From Dipteronia dyeriana (lineage: Eukaryota > Streptophyta > Magnoliopsida > Sapindales > Sapindaceae), in contig CM065295.1 in assembly GCA_032871835.1 (NCBI GenBank), positions 66,027,687 through 66,091,686 on the forward strand: DNA of 64,000 nucleotides. The letters are read 5' to 3'. The translations under genes and the position numbers were made by a program. How positions within the stretch are numbered: position 1 is the stretch's first letter; each line of letters opens with the position of its first letter. The notes under the pieces were generated by a model that saw only the letters and a list, made by a program, of their open reading frames with translations, was not told where the DNA came from and made no database searches. Shown piece by piece: positions 13,311 through 24,690 of the stretch.

Positions 13311-13529
13311 CTATCATGGATTTGACAAATATACGACTCCATCTTTCCTTTCTAAGAGTTATAATTCAACCTGGTGAGTAGCGGAAGTCCAGTGCTAGAA
13401 GCGCCCTCGTTGCCACCGTTTCCACTCATAGTGTTTATGAATGAATGAAATGAATGCAAATGTATGAATGATCAAATAATCACACAAAATGCAAAACACA
13501 CCAAAATGAGCAAGGATCACCTAAGTATA

Positions 13530-13554
13530 TCTAGGAACCTCTTCTGATACAAAT
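13530..13554 (-). other. Copia primer binding site
   Basis: Directly downstream of the 5' LTR on the minus strand the sequence reads TTTGTATCAGAAGAGG, close to the TGGTATCAGAGC complement of initiator tRNA-Met used by most plant Copia elements. Confidence 0.7.
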
Positions 13555-15711
13555 TGAAACAAATTATAGTGTGTTTAATATCAATCTAGAGGGAGGTGAA
13601 TAGATTTTAATCAAATTTACCCAATTTTTGTTAATGGCCATTAAACGAAAATATCCCTAACGAGTCACAATAATAAAACAAGTGTAATAAATACGGAATT
13701 AAAATGAATACTTGATCTTTACGTGGAAACCCTCCAAATAAGAAAAACCACTAGTTGTTAAGTGTGTCACACTCGAACCTCGAATCCACAAATGGTAAAT
13801 GAATTACAACCTAATCCCAGTACATAATCCACCACCACTACCTAATCTCAGTATGAGTGAACCTAGTCTAACTTGCTGACGATTTAAGCTACCTAATCCC
13901 GGAAGCAGCACAAGTCTTACTTCTTAATGAAGAGATAAAATGGCCTATGTGAATATATGATGATATTCAAAAAACAAACAAGGCTAGGGAATCTTAGATG
14001 CTTATTTAGGATGATGGGTTGACATATAAAAAAATCCTAGATAGGGGTGGGCACCAACCCGCCAACCCGACCCAACCCGACTAGATTGGGTTGGGTTGGG
14101 TTAATAAAATATAACCCAACCCAACCAGATCCGAAAACCCGACAACCCGACATAAATAATAAAAAATAAATTAAATAATTTTATTTACTATTAGATTTAT
14201 TATGAAATCTTTAAAAAAAATAATTAAAAAGTTTATTCATGCACCATTTATAATATTTTAAATTACAAATATAAATACATAATTTAAAATATTGTATACC
14301 GTAATATATAATACATTTATTAAAAATATGCGATTATATTAATATATTATCTTCATCTTTTGTATTAAAGGGCACATCCTTGATTATACTTTAAAACGTT
14401 ATTTTTTCCTTAGGATTTGATTAAGAATTTAGTAGAAAAAGTCTAATAATTGTATATAAACTCAAACTATTATGTTGGTTAAAATAAATAATAGATTATC
14501 CAACCACGGGATATTTGACGAAGTGATTATAATTGTAAAATGGATGGGAGACTTAGATGGAGACTTTCCAAGTTGGATAAATTACTATATTTTAATTTTT
14601 TAATTATGTAAAAGATATTTAAACAATTTATATTATATGTTACGATTTGATTTTGATGCTTTTAAGTAATCTAAACTCAACGTGATATGATATTATGGTG
14701 AAAAATTATTTTAAATTTGAATTTTGATATAACAAAATTTGTATTTAAATATATTTTGTCTATTGGGCTTAAAAAGCCCAAACCGATCAACCCAACCCAA
14801 CCCAACCCAACCCCACAAATATTGGGTTGGGTTGGGTTGGGTTGGGTTGGGTTGGGTTAAAATTTACGTTGGGTTGGATTGGGTTGATAAATTTTTAACC
14901 CAACCCAACCCAACCCGAAAACGCCCACCCCTAATCCTAGATATCAAGAGCTAAATGACATGGCATAAAGCTTAGCTAAACATAGATCAAACAATCTTAT
15001 GAAGCTATCACAATATAACACTCAATCATGTCATCACAAACAATATCTATTTGTAACTAGAATATATTCTAAGAGCATACAAATGATAAAAGAGATGGCT
15101 TGGTAGGAAAACCAATTAACTTATATGAAAATAGTTAGAAACTTACCAAACAAGATGTGATGATGCTTAACCGTGTATGGATGCTCTCTATATAGTCATA
15201 GATGATGCAAGATGATGTTTTTAAGATCAAAAGAAAAGCTTTGAGTGTATAAAGGTGAGTTCTTGGAAGACGTTTTCTCTTGAAAAGTGTTCTAAAAGAA
15301 AAGAATGAAAAATGGAACTCTACATACGACTTGAAAACAAAGAGACATATATATAGGTGTCAAAATGAAGGGTTGTCGTTTTGAAAAATGTGCCAGATCA
15401 GCGTAGTGCGTGGATCTAGACCCGCGCAGTAACCCACGTACACCCACGCTAGGTCGTTCAAGTGTCCGCACAAGGGCCTCAGCCAGAGAGATGCAAAATC
15501 TCAACCAGTGAAATGTGCGGGTTCCAACACGCGTATGTGTCCGCGCATTGACCTGACACCTAGAGATTGAAAATCCTCAATCTTCTTATTTTGTGGGTAG
15601 TCACCCGCGTATAGACACGCGCACTACCCTGTTATGAATTTTTCAAAGTGGAAAATCCACCACACCAAAACACACAATTAATGCAAGGTAAAACAATGAA
15701 ACACACATGCA
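13555..15711 (-). repeat. Copia 5' LTR, interrupted and lacking its normal end
   Basis: It begins with TGAAACAAATT at 13555 as in the other LTR. It carries a hAT-type element at 14042-14933, then continues collinear with the 3' LTR to about 15711. There the sequence switches strand: the last ~360 bases of the LTR appear inverted at 15770-16128. Confidence 0.88.
14042..14933. mobile_element. hAT-type element C (AACCC repeats) in the Copia LTR, perfect TSD
   Basis: TSD ATCCTAGA is perfect (14034-14041 and 14934-14941). The ends are TAGGGGTGGGCACC and CGCCCACCCCTA. Both subterminal regions are tandem AACCC/GGGTT with a few GACAACCC variants. The matching site in the other Copia LTR (near 5994) is empty. 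The interior is AT-rich with no transposase. The element is younger than the Copia insertion. Confidence 0.95.
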
Positions 15712-16128
15712 TAATATCAAAACAGTATCATCTCCCCTAGTTGTCGTCCATATCCTTTTTGATACCTTGTGTAAAGTCCTCATTTATTGATTGACTTATT
15801 TTGTGAACAAACCACATGTTGGGCTTTTTTATGTAAGGGTAGCTTATGATCTCAAGAACTCAAGAGAAGAGGCACCAAAGGTAAAATTCTAAGTGTTTGC
15901 GTGCTTTGAAGAGATAGTTGCACACACTCACAACTCATGCATAATTCTTGTGAGTATATGTTGTGTGTTTATATGTGTGCTTTCATGATTTGATAACTCT
16001 TCTAGCATGTTTATTTTGATCACATGTTAGCATTTGAATTGACATGCATTATGTGTTGCTCACAAACAAATACACTCACTTGCATTTGAATTGTTATACA
16101 TGTGCGCTTCATTGTTTTACCTTACATT
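15712..16128. repeat. Inverted segment: Copia LTR end plus a piece of Gypsy LTR
   Basis: Bases 15770-16128 are the reverse complement of the Copia LTR end seen at about 6780-7126. Bases 15712-15769 are the reverse complement of Gypsy LTR sequence matching about 27835-27920. About 39 bases around 15673-15711 reappear inverted at about 16090-16128, so the breakpoint duplicated sequence. Gypsy LTR sequence equivalent to about 27921-28430 is absent here. Confidence 0.85.
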
Positions 16129-16669
16129 CATTGAATGGTGAGGTATGCATTATTTTGATATTAATACCAGTTGCTTAGGGGGCTTGATCCAACCATTTTA
16201 GGCTTTCTTAGGAGCTCGACCTGATTATGTTGGGGCTTTTCGATGAATCGGAGCTTTGTGAGCTTCCACTTTCCCTGCTTAGATAGATTGAGTTTATACA
16301 TCGGTGAAACATAAAGATAAGCTCGGGGCCATGAAAGCCTCTTGGTGAGGGTAGAGGTAGTAGCATGCTTCAGAGGAGGTCGTAGGATACCTCGACGTCG
16401 GGGAACTTAAATCTTCCCACGTCGACCTAGCTTCGGGCTTTTATCGCAATACAGGGAGCTTTATGTGGTTACATCGGACTTTAACTGGTGGTCCCGAATG
16501 TGCGTAAGGTGTTTGAAAGGTATGGGTCACCTCGTCTTACCCCCGAAGGGTGCATGGCAGCTCGATATCGGGGTTTATGATTCTTTCCTGCGTAATGCTG
16601 GATTTGGGACCCTTGCTTGGAGAGAGGAAAATTTTCCTTTGATCCCCAGCCAAATTTGGCTGTTAACAG
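16129..16669 (-). repeat. Gypsy 3' LTR, proximal fragment
   Basis: This matches 28431-28953 of the intact LTR and ends in GGCTGTTAACA. It carries about 14 extra bases (ATCCCCAGCCAAAT) that the other LTR lacks. A GATGGGGTTTC tract follows on the minus strand (16670-16680) and fits the polypurine tract. Confidence 0.88.
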
Positions 16670-16945
16670 AAACCCCATCTGACTTGAACATCAGTGATTG
16701 ATTTAGGGTTGGAGTCAGATCTTTTATTTTATTTGGGAAAATTTTCCTCTCTTTTAGTTGCTAAAATCCGGGAAGAAATCCTTTCATTAAATACAGGTGA
16801 AATGTGGCAAGTAAGGAAACGGTGTGTTTTAAAAAAAATGGTTGTGTTACGTCAGTCCTTGAGAATCGAGGCAATTTCCACTAAAGATCTCACTTTCAAG
16901 CCTGCTTCCATCATTGACATCATGAGTTAATACTCTCTTCATCCC

Positions 16946-16956
16946 TATATAAAACC
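16946..16956 (+). promoter_or_regulatory. TATA box of the antisense ORF inside the Gypsy element
   Basis: CCCTATATAAAACC is a strong plant TATA box on the plus strand, about 170 bases before the ATG at 17122. That spacing is normal for a plant 5' leader. It points away from the retrotransposon's own genes. Confidence 0.6.
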
Positions 16957-17121
16957 AGTCACAACACCCTCTTCACCATGCTTCTCATTCTTTCAAATTT
17001 CAAACTTTCATAGTCCCTTTTTCCTTCTCTGTCTTCAAGAACTTCACTGTATTTCTTTCTCTCATCTAATTTAAACTTTCTTATCTCCACGTCGAGCTCT
17101 AATCGTGATACAGTCGAACTC

Positions 17122-19416
17122 ATGATGGAAGGCGACGAGGCCTCCAATCTCGTATATGGGAAACGAGCCCGTAAAGAGAGCGGGGATGATCTTCCTCCTT
17201 CTCAACGTTGTCGCTCGGGCCGAACTATTTCTAAAGGGACAAGTTCAGCATCGCCGAGAATTCACTAGAACTAGCCGATGAGGATTCGAGTGGTGACTCT
17301 GGTGATAAGGCGGCTGAAAAAGGTCTGATCCAGGCTTCCGGTGCTCTTCAGGGAGAGCTTGCCCTTCCCTATGATTTTAAGGTTATCCCCGACTTCATCG
17401 TCTGTAAGGGGTCGATTATCCGATCGAAGAACAAGTTCGACATCCTCGACAACATCTCTGTCACCATTCCTTCTAAGAACTATGACATCTTCACTACTCC
17501 TAAAGGCATGCTTCCACTTCATGTCGCGGCTCTGGAGAATGGAGTAAGGCTTTCGCTCCACCTTACTTTTCGACAGGCTCTCCATGCTCTACAGCTAGCT
17601 CATCTCCAGATGACCCCAGGCTTTTGGAGACAATTGGTAGGCTTCCTCATGATATGGAGGGAGCAGTGTGAGAAGGGCAATCTCACGAGGGAGCCTGAGG
17701 CTGAAGAATTGGTGTACATTTTCCAGATTGGAAGCCTATTTCTCAATCTAAGGGGGCAATTTTACACGAAAGCCAAGAACAAACTCAACTTTGTAGTGTC
17801 GAACGCTGCCAAGAAAGACCCTTCCTGGAATGACGAGTAGGTGCTGATTAGTGGTGAGTGGGGGAGCTCGGCCTACATTGGTGGATAGGAATTTGATGTT
17901 CCCACCACCTTAAATGACAAATCCTCATGGGATAAGAACTCCTTACAGATCGAGTCTGAGGCAATCTTAAAGGCTATCATTGCCCTAAATTATGTGAACA
18001 CGAAGTACCCCACCTTTGACTCTTTCAACCCCCATAGGGTGATCCAGTACCTGTGAATCTCTGTCGCCTCTCCTGGTAAGAACGAATTTGTTTGTTGGCT
18101 TATCCATCTACTACTTGCCTTGATACTAACTCCTTTTTTTTTAGTTTTTGTTGTTGCTACAGTCATTCAGGATCTTCTTCCTCTTCCCCTTCCTTATAGT
18201 CTAGATCGAGGAAGCCTTCTCGCGACCTTGATCGGGGAGGGTGGGCATCTGCCCCTTCCTACTGTAGTTTAGACTGCTCCTACCCCTCTTGCTAAACGAC
18301 CAAAGTCCAAGTTGGAAATGTTCACATCCCGGGTGAGTGACAAGGGGACTTACAATCCCGTTGATGTACCTATCACTGCCACCATCCATGCTATTCCTCT
18401 GGCTGCTAAGGCAGTTGTTGTTGCTGCCTCTCCGGTTGATGAACCTACCGCTTTAATTTCTCCTCTTGCGTCCATTACAACTACGAAGAATTTTGAGACT
18501 ATTGTTGTGGATGGAACCAGAGGTTGGTCCCAACGTCCATCCAGTCTCATTGACTAGGAAGAGGTCATGAACCGCTTCATTGCTTCTTGTCCAGCGGTGG
18601 CTTCTCCTCGATGACCTCAATGCCTACCGACCATCTGATTAATAGGGGAACCGTTCTCCTGGCCGAGGTAATTCGTTGATTTAATTTTTCTTCTTTTACG
18701 ATTTAGGTAGTTAACTGGTTATATTCTGACTTGCATTTTGTTAAATGTAGGCCTTCAAACACAATGTCGCTATGAGCCATCAGGTGAACTCTCTTCGCGA
18801 TCGTACTGGGAAAGCCGATGTTGAAGCTGAAATCGCCTTAGGGTTGCTTGCTCAGGCTCGGGGCCTGGTACAGGAGATGACCGCCAACTAGGATAAGACA
18901 GAGAAGGGGCTATCTGAGTTGCAATGTGATTATCAGAGGTTAAAGTGGACCTTTGACTAGGACGCCCAAAAGTCAGTGAGGCATAGAAGGGAGAGGGATG
19001 ATTAGAAGGTAGAGGCCATAAGGTAAAAAAGGGAGAATCAGAACTTGCACGCGCAGATCGTAAAACCACAAGCAGAAGTGGAAGCCTCATTTGGGAATGG
19101 ATACTTATATGCCTCCTACCAAGCTGCTGAAGCGTTGCCTCCACCCTTCGACCTCTCTGTCATCGATGGATGGGTCAGGGACAAGATTATGGGCAAGGTC
19201 GATGAGATGTCCCTCTCTGTTGATGATGAAACTGGTACCTCGAGTGCTGCTAGAGCTGGTAAACAAGTGCTTGACACGAGCCTCTCAATCCCTTCTTCTA
19301 TTCCTCAGCTCTCGAGACCTAAGGAGGCTTTCGGGTGGTCCAATCCTTACAGACTAAGGGTCTACCTGAGGTTCAGGGGGAATATGGAGATTGCCCGGGA
19401 GAGCTTACGGGGATAG
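17122..19416 (+). pseudogene. Tat-lineage antisense ORF, decayed
   Basis: The reading starts at ATGATGGAAGGCGACG, followed by a basic and Ser-rich stretch. After a single frameshift near 17256, an open frame to 17837 contains ENGVRLSLHLTFRQALHALQ and FWRQLVGFLMIWREQ. This resembles the domain annotated in plants as 'putative gypsy type transposon', found in the antisense ORF of Tat elements. Possible introns are GTAAGAACG near 18075 to TTTTTTTTAG near 18145, and one ending near 18750. The last part (18760-19240) is charged and coiled-coil-like. Stops at 17838, 18889, 18958, 19003 and 19024 disable it. Its function is not known. Confidence 0.7.
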
Positions 19417-19419
19417 AAA

Positions 19420-20300
19420 TATAGAGAGCAAACAGAGTCGGGGGTGACTACTACCTCTCAGGATGAATCTATTCCCCCGAAAGTCTTAGTCGTGGTTGAC
19501 GTGGTCCTGGCGGGGGACCAGGTCTAACAGTAAGTAGGTAGGTATTTGGGATAGCAGGACGGCGAGCAGCCTAAAAAGGAATGAGCGGTAGAAGGGGATA
19601 ACCAGGTTGATGAGCATCTGTATGATCAACTTCTAGGGAATTGAGGAGGGTGAGCGGGCGAGAACTAGGATGACGAGGCCGATATATGATTTCATTTGAA
19701 TTTTTTCTTCCATGCCCGGGAAAAGGGGGTAGGCACCCTGCTTGAATCAGGAAATAGTTCCTTAACCCAGCTACCAGGATTTTTTTTTTATAACCCGTAA
19801 CCCAGGGATGGGCTCCCTCTCTAGCTGATATAGCCTGCTAGGGGATAGTCTCCCTTTCATTAATAAAAAAGTACCTTGACTTCCTTCATACTTGGTTTGA
19901 TTGATTCTTGCTTATGAATTTTTAATTTTGTTGGATACTCTTTGTTTTACTTCTGATGTCGACCTAGATGTAACCCCAATGCAATCCTGACTTAACTAAC
20001 TCTTGATGGTACCTCGATCAGGGTATTTGTTATATCTTTATTGAATCCCTAGCATGCATTCACGCAACGGTACCCTGGCAATGTAATAATCAACACATGT
20101 ATGGAGAGTAAACGGTTAGTAGCAAATCACGATACGTAGTCAAACTGATCCTAATAGGATCTTTTAAAAGCTGATCGTTCTTTCTGGGATAATCAGAGTA
20201 TAAATATTCCATATGTTAGGGAATTGACACTTAAGCAAAAGAAATGGTGTTTTATCTCAATTACCCCTTCCCCCTTTATCGGGGAGGTATCTGACCATGG
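19420..20300. other. Gypsy spacer, no ORF
   Basis: Non-coding internal sequence between the antisense ORF and the integrase end. I see no gene and no further insertion. Confidence 0.6.
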
Positions 20301-20309
20301 CGCTCTCGA

Positions 20310-20700
20310 TTTAACGGGCAACTATGCTCTTACACCTAGGTTCTTCTCGGGGTGGTAGCTCGACAGAGGTATCAGGATTATAATCTGGCTATCCTGGTCA
20401 AGAAATCTGGATGACAACTATGCTCTTATACTCAGACCTTTCTTGGGGGTGGTAATCTGACCAAGGCATCAGGAATGCTATCTAGTATCCTTGTCTCGTG
20501 GTCTAGATGGTAACTATGCTCTTACACTCAGACCCTTCATGGGGGTGGTAGTCCGACCAAGGCATCAGGAATGATATCTAGCTATCCTGGTCTCGTGATC
20601 TGGATGGCAACTATGCTCTTTCACGCAAACCCTTTTTGACGGGGGGTGGTGCCCAGCCAAGGCATCAAGGATGCTATTAAGCTATTCCTTGGTTTATGGC
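20310..20700 (+). repeat. Tandem repeat, unit about 96 bp, ~3.5 copies, in the Gypsy spacer
   Basis: The anchor ACTATGCTCT recurs at 20321, 20417, 20513 and 20610, a spacing of 96, 96 and 97. Each unit also has GGGGGTGGTA, GGCATCAGGA and TATCCTGGTC-like blocks. Tandem arrays in the 3' spacer are known for Tat elements and can seed satellites. Confidence 0.9.
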
Positions 20701-20888
20701 AACCATGGCGAATTCATTCATGGAGAAAATAAAATGTGACCGGGGATAGAGAGAAAACTTAGCAGTAGACTTTATTGATGATCGAAATGGAGTACACAAC
20801 TGTTCTAGAGAATTACTGTTTATTAAATCATAAATGGAGATAGTCTGCTGAAGAGTCCACTGTCTAAGGGTAGAACTTCTTCAAGTGA

Positions 20889-21731
20889 TCAACGTTCCAG
20901 GTGCGGTCGATGGGCCGAGTAAGCTCCACCGTGGACTATTACTTTAACCAAGTATGGTTCCTTCCAGTTGGGTCCTAGGACCCCGTCTGACCCTATCCGG
21001 TTATTCTGGGTTACCTTCCAGAGTACTAGGTCTTCTTCTTTGAAGCTCCTGACCTTCACCATTCTGTTGAAATACCACACGATCTTACTTTGATAAATTG
21101 CTACTTTCTCAATTGCTCGTTCTTGCATGTCCTCTAAGAGGTCTAGCTTAGCCGGAGCTTAACCTCATTGCCTTTTAGTTCGAATTGTTGTACCCTGAAT
21201 GAGGTCAGTTTGTGCTCAATGGGAAGGGCCGCTTCAACCCTGAAAGCCAGCGAATAGGGTGTTTCTTCAGTAGTTGTCCTTTTCGTGGTTCGATACGCTC
21301 AAAGGACCTCGAGAAGCTCTTCGACCCACTTACCCTTCTTCTGTTACAGTTTCAATTTTAGCAATTTCTTAATGTTCTTATTGGTAGATTCAGCCAACCC
21401 ATTAGTCTACGTATGAGCCACTGAGGAAAATTGAAGATCGATCCCCAAACCTTTATAAAAGTCCCTAAATCGGGCATTGTCGAACTGCTTGCCTAGATCC
21501 ATGCTTATGATAAGTGGAGTGTCGAACCTGCAAACCACGTTGGTATTTATGAAGATAGCCGAGAAAGTAGTAATTTTTCAGAGTAGAGTGTCGAACCTGC
21601 AGACCGATCAGGTCAACCTCCAAAATGGCAAAAGGGTAAGGTGAAATTATTGAAGATAGCCGTTCCAGAGGAAGGTGGCTCAAGTTTGAGGTCTTCTGGC
21701 ATGGTTCATAGGATTGTACAAACATCATCAC
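20889..21731 (-). pseudogene. Gypsy integrase (broken)
   Basis: The zinc-finger tail and core start lie at 21465-21731 (YEPCQKTSNL, then YPFAILEVDLIG). The C-terminal domain lies at 20889-21128 (FKEEDLVLWKVTQNN and GPNWKEPYLVKVI). Frames are broken between them. A local duplication around 21510-21660 repeats GTGTCGAACCTGCA and GAAGATAGCCG about 75-150 bases apart. Confidence 0.8.
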
Positions 21732-21749
21732 ATCTTGTTAATGGTTGAC

Positions 21750-22404
21750 TAGGGATGGCAATTATACCCGGACCAGCGAGTACAGAACTGAACCAGAACA
21801 GCATGGGTCGGGTCTGGGTCCTCACATTTGGGTAGCGGGTCGGGTCTGGGTCCAAAATAATAGACCCGATTCGGGTTCGGGTCTGGTCTAGGTCTGAGTC
21901 AAAGACCCGGACCCGGACCCGGACCCATGGACCCGATTAGTACAAAACATAATTGTTATTTCAATTTGTGTGGTTATTTCAATTCTCAACCTAATAATCA
22001 ATTATCTTTGTTATTTTGTTTTATTTCAATTCAAGTTAATTATTCATTTATTGAACAAGTTTTACCGGTTAAAAATTGAATAGGTAAAATTAAAAATATA
22101 AAGGAAAAATGAAAAAAAATGAGTTTTATTAAAGGTTTTACGGGTCCGCGGGTATGTGGGTCCGTGGGTTTACGGGTCCAGACCCAGACCCATGAATTTT
22201 CGTGGGTCCTCGAGGCGAGTCTGGGTCCGCTGAAGACCCACGGGTCTAGACCCGAACCCGAACCCAAAAATTTTCATGGGTCTGGGTCTGGGTCTGGGTC
22301 TGGGTCTATTTTTTTTATGGGTCTGGGTCTGGGTCTTGGTCTGGGTCTGGGTCTGGTAAGACCCGACCCGAACCCGACCCGAACCCGACCCATTTCCATC
22401 TCTA
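21750..22404. mobile_element. hAT-type element D (GGGTCT repeats) in Gypsy pol, perfect TSD
   Basis: TSD TGGTTGAC is perfect (21742-21749 and 22405-22412). The ends are TAGGGATGGCAAT and TTTCCATCTCTA. Both subterminal regions are dense in GGGTCTGGGTCT / AGACCCGGACCC and differ from the other elements only in the repeat word. It separates the RNase H region from the integrase. The ORFs that cross it are simple-repeat artefacts. Confidence 0.95.
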
Positions 22405-22804
22405 TGGTTGACCAATAGTATCCCATACGAAATACTTGATAAGCTAAAGCCTCCCTACCAACGTGGTTCACCCAATCCCTTAAGTGGACCTCTCTTAATG
22501 CCCAACTGGCATCGTCAGGATGTAGACATAGAAGTAAAAGAGGGGATTTATCCCTCCTGTAGAGGTACCCATCCACCAAGCAATACCGGACGGATACCCT
22601 CTTGATTTTTTAGGCTTGGACGGGGTCCTCCGGAAGCCTTCCTTCTTTGAGGTAGGCAGTAATCGGGTCCATCCAACATGACAGTCGGTCAACTGGGTAG
22701 TTTTTCTTGTCCGCTGTTATGTTGGACCAGGAGATCACCTGAAGGGGGACTCCCCTTGGTAGGGCTTGACCCGTATTAGCAGCTATCTTTGGTATGACAT
22801 CTGC

Positions 22805-23413
22805 TCAGTGATTTTGTTGTCGAGGAATCTGCTCAATCTTGAATAAATTGAACCTATTCCTGATCTGTTGAACTTGCTTGAGATAGGCGACCATGTTGTC
22901 ACCTTTAGCCTGGTAGATCCTAGTAACCCGGTTGACTATGAGTAATGAATTACTCTTGATGTGCAAGTAATCTGCTCCAAGCTCCATAGCAACCTTCATT
23001 CCTGCTAGAAAAGCTTCGTATTTTGTCTCATTTTTGGTAGCCTTAAACTCAAATCTGAAGTAATGGCAGAACTCCATCCCCTCTGGATCAAATCGGACTA
23101 TGTTTGCCCCTCTGCTTGCCTATCCAAAAGCCCCATCAGTATAGAGAATCCAGGTATTACAATCTTTCGACCAATCGGTGAGCTCCAGAGGCTTCTGATA
23201 AGGCATCTCTGGGTTTGATAAGGCTTCTTCCTCATGACTTGGGAGGGCAGAAAACTCAGCCACAAAGTCGGCTAATGCTTGGGCCTTGATCGTTGTTCTT
23301 GCCTTGTATTTCAAATCAAACTGAGTGAGCTCTGAGTCCCACAAGACTAACCTCCCCGATATGTCCGGCTTCTGTAAAAATTGGTGTAGAGGTTGGTCGG
23401 TCACTACTGTCAT
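22805..23413 (-). pseudogene. Gypsy RNase H region, two RNase H-like blocks
   Basis: 23120-23413 holds the tail of the first RNase H (VLWDSELTQFDLKYKART, then QALADFVAEF) and a linker ending in WILYTDGAFG, the start of a second RNase H. 22805-23077 continues it (NETKYEAFLAGMKVAMELGA, then NSLLIVNRV). Two RNase H domains in series mark the Tat lineage. A stop separates the halves. Confidence 0.85.
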
Positions 23414-23952
23414 GGTATGAGACTAAAAATAGGGGTAAAGCTTCCTTGCCGAGGTGACCAGGGAAAATGCTAGCTTCTCAATGAGGAGGTAGTTCTTTTC
23501 TGGCTTGGATAATGTATGACTGACGTAGTACATGGGTCATTGAACCCTATCCCCGCATTCCTTGACCAAGGCTCCGCTCACTGCTGTTTCTGATACGACC
23601 AAGTAAATCTGCAGCTCCTCCCTGGGAACTGGCTTGACGAGCAGCGGTGGGCTAGCCATAAATCTCTTTAGAGCTTGGAAAGCTTGCTCGTTATCCGGGT
23701 CCCACTTCATGTTTCTTCCCTATTTTATCACCTTGAAGAAAGAAAGGCATTTATCGGTTGATCGGGAAATGAAGTGGTTAAGCAAGGCTACTCGACCTCG
23801 TTAAGACTTGGACCTGCTTAAGCGAGGTTAGAGACTCAAGAACCAAGATAACCCTGATCTTTTCTGAGATTGACCTCTATACCCTTTTCATGGACCATGA
23901 AACCCAAAAAAATTCCCACAGTCACCCCGAAAGCACACTTAGAGGGGTTCAA

Positions 23953-24566
23953 TCACATATGATTTTCTCTAAAGATAAAGAAAGTTCTGTGAAGGTCATC
24001 CTGATGTTCTTCCACGGTCTGTGACTTGGTGATCATATCATCTATGTAAACATCCATGGATCTCCCGATTTCTAGCTTGAATAACCGATTGACTAACCGC
24101 TGGTAGGTAGCCACCGTATTCTTAAGACCGAACGACATCACCTTGTAACAATACAAACCATTTCCGGTAATGAAACTGGTCTTACATTGGTCTATCGAGT
24201 GCATTTTGATTTTGTTGTACCCCGAGAATATGTTCATGAAACTGAGAAACTTGTTTCCGACTGTTAAATCCACCAGCTGGTAGATCTTTGGTAGAGGAAA
24301 ATTGTCCTTTGGCATGCCTAGTTGAGGTCAGTGTAGTCGACGTATATGCGCCACTTTCCGTTCGCTTTAGTGACCATGACAACGTTGGCGATCCAATCGG
24401 GGTAACGGGTTTCCCTGATGAACCAGGCTATGATCAATTTATCAACTTCCTCTTGCACCGCGATGCTTCTTTCAGCGTTAAAATGACATCTTTTCTGTTT
24501 GACCGGCTTAACCATGGGATCAACAGTCAACCGATGAGAGGCCAAGGTTAGAGGGATTCCTGGCAT
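23953..24566 (-). pseudogene. Gypsy reverse transcriptase (broken)
   Basis: It begins KQKRCHFNAERSIAVQEEVD and continues with PDWIANVVMVTKANGKWRI. Then come FPLPKIYQLVD, MSFGLKNTVATYQRLVN and the catalytic VYIDDMI near 24035-24055. A frame break near 24310-24320 splits it. DYTDLN replaces the usual DYRDLN-type motif. Confidence 0.9.
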
Positions 24567-24690
24567 CTCATCATGGATGACGGATATTGTAAAGGCGAGG
24601 TTCCAATGATTGCCAACAAGATCTTTGACCTCACTGGTATGATGGAGTCCCCTGTCAAGCCATACAGGGGGTGGTACAACTGTTGTATCA

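Larger units (their letters stand above)
5505..16128 (-). mobile_element. Copia LTR retrotransposon nested in the Gypsy 3' LTR
   Basis: A minus-strand Copia element inserted at CTAGG in the Gypsy LTR. The flanks CTACG (5500-5504) and CAAGG (now inverted, 15765-15769) each differ by one base from the uninterrupted site in the other LTR. Order on the minus strand: 5' LTR, PBS, gag with a zinc knuckle and coiled-coil region, protease, integrase, reverse transcriptase, RNase H, PPT, 3' LTR. The domain order IN-RT-RH and the long acidic gag tail suit the SIRE/Maximus type. All reading frames are damaged. Confidence 0.9.

Noticed and set aside
14739..14954. 71-aa ORF with PNPTQP repeats
   Set aside because: It translates the AACCC repeats of hAT-type element C.
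20310..20700. CRISPR-like spaced repeats
   Set aside because: Units are continuous 96-bp tandem repeats without unique spacers, in a plant retrotransposon.
22119..22579. Three overlapping ORFs with Gly/Ser/Pro repeats
   Set aside because: They translate the GGGTCT/AGACCC tandem repeats of hAT-type element D and have no coding signature.
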